DNA of 5,929 nucleotides from Geobacter sp. UBA4074 (GTDB lineage: Bacteria; Desulfobacterota; Desulfuromonadia; Geobacterales; Pseudopelobacteraceae): NCBI GenBank assembly GCA_002383415.1, contig DFYU01000148.1, positions 1 to 5,929 of the forward strand, written 5' to 3'. A program made the position numbers and the translations under genes. This document shows positions 5,838-5,929 of the stretch, in pieces. The first letter of the stretch is position 1. Each line of letters starts with the position of its first letter. The notes below the pieces were generated by a model. The model saw only the letters and a list, made by a program, of their open reading frames with translations. It did no database searches and had not been told where the DNA came from.

Positions 5838-5864
5838 TTGACGGTTCAACCGTTTTAGTATACA
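5838..5864 (+). promoter_or_regulatory. Possible promoter of tRNA-Thr
   Basis: TTGACG (5838-5843) and TATACA (5859-5864) lie just ahead of the tRNA, with initiation expected about 11 nt before its 5' end. The spacer is only 15 bp, shorter than the preferred 17. Using TATTGA (5836-5841) as the -35 gives 17 bp but a poorer hexamer. The upstream position and AT-rich start region fit a stable-RNA promoter. On the opposite strand TATACT could serve as a -10 for the sirtuin, but no matching -35 is visible. Confidence 0.5.
5841..5853. repeat. 13-bp perfect palindrome between the -35 and -10 of the tRNA promoter
   Basis: ACGGTT-C-AACCGT is a perfect inverted repeat with a single central base. It sits in the spacer of the predicted tRNA promoter and 41 bp before the AUG of the divergent sirtuin. 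The position suits an operator for a small dimeric regulator, but I do not recognise the motif and the tRNA side would be an unusual target. Chance cannot be excluded. Confidence 0.4.
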
Positions 5865-5881
5865 AAAACAAGCCTTCACGT

Positions 5882-5929
<48 letters not shown>

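Overview
The window looks like ordinary chromosome of a Geobacter-group bacterium (Desulfuromonadota). That assignment is an inference. It rests on high GC, the protein style, the short form of ThiC, and a nikR next to a CbiMQO-type transporter with a candidate NikR operator of the type described for deltaproteobacteria. Nothing in the sequence fixes the species.

Layout, left to right. (1) Plus strand, 1-1709: the 3' half of thiD overlaps thiC by 4 bp (ATGA), forming the end of a thiamin pyrimidine operon whose promoter and any TPP riboswitch lie outside the window. (2) 1709-1830: a long imperfect palindrome fills the gap after thiC. It resembles a dispersed REP/MITE-like repeat rather than a normal terminator. 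(3) Plus strand, 1872-2291: nikR, the nickel-responsive ribbon-helix-helix regulator, with all four nickel ligands. (4) Minus strand, 4912-2301: a three-gene ECF metal transporter operon, cbiM (an M-N fusion), cbiQ and cbiO, ending 9 bp from the end of nikR in a convergent arrangement. (5) 4913-4999: the transporter control region, with a good sigma70-type promoter and, just downstream of its -10, an inverted repeat that fits a NikR operator. (6) Minus strand, 5812-5000: a divergent bacterial sirtuin. (7) 5825-5881: a short intergenic region with a 13-bp perfect palindrome inside a possible tRNA promoter. (8) 5882 to the window end: the first 48 nt of tRNA-Thr(CGU).

How the genes work together: NikR should sense intracellular Ni(II) and shut off the CbiMQO importer by binding over its transcription start. 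The transporter therefore probably carries nickel, although its subunits are named after cobalt systems. ThiD and ThiC make the hydroxymethylpyrimidine half of thiamin. The sirtuin has no evident link to either.

No convincing new multi-gene system is present. The most useful observations are the NikR operator/promoter layout, the palindromic element, the deviant sirtuin motifs with a corrected start codon, and the C-X2-C-X3-C cluster motif of ThiC.
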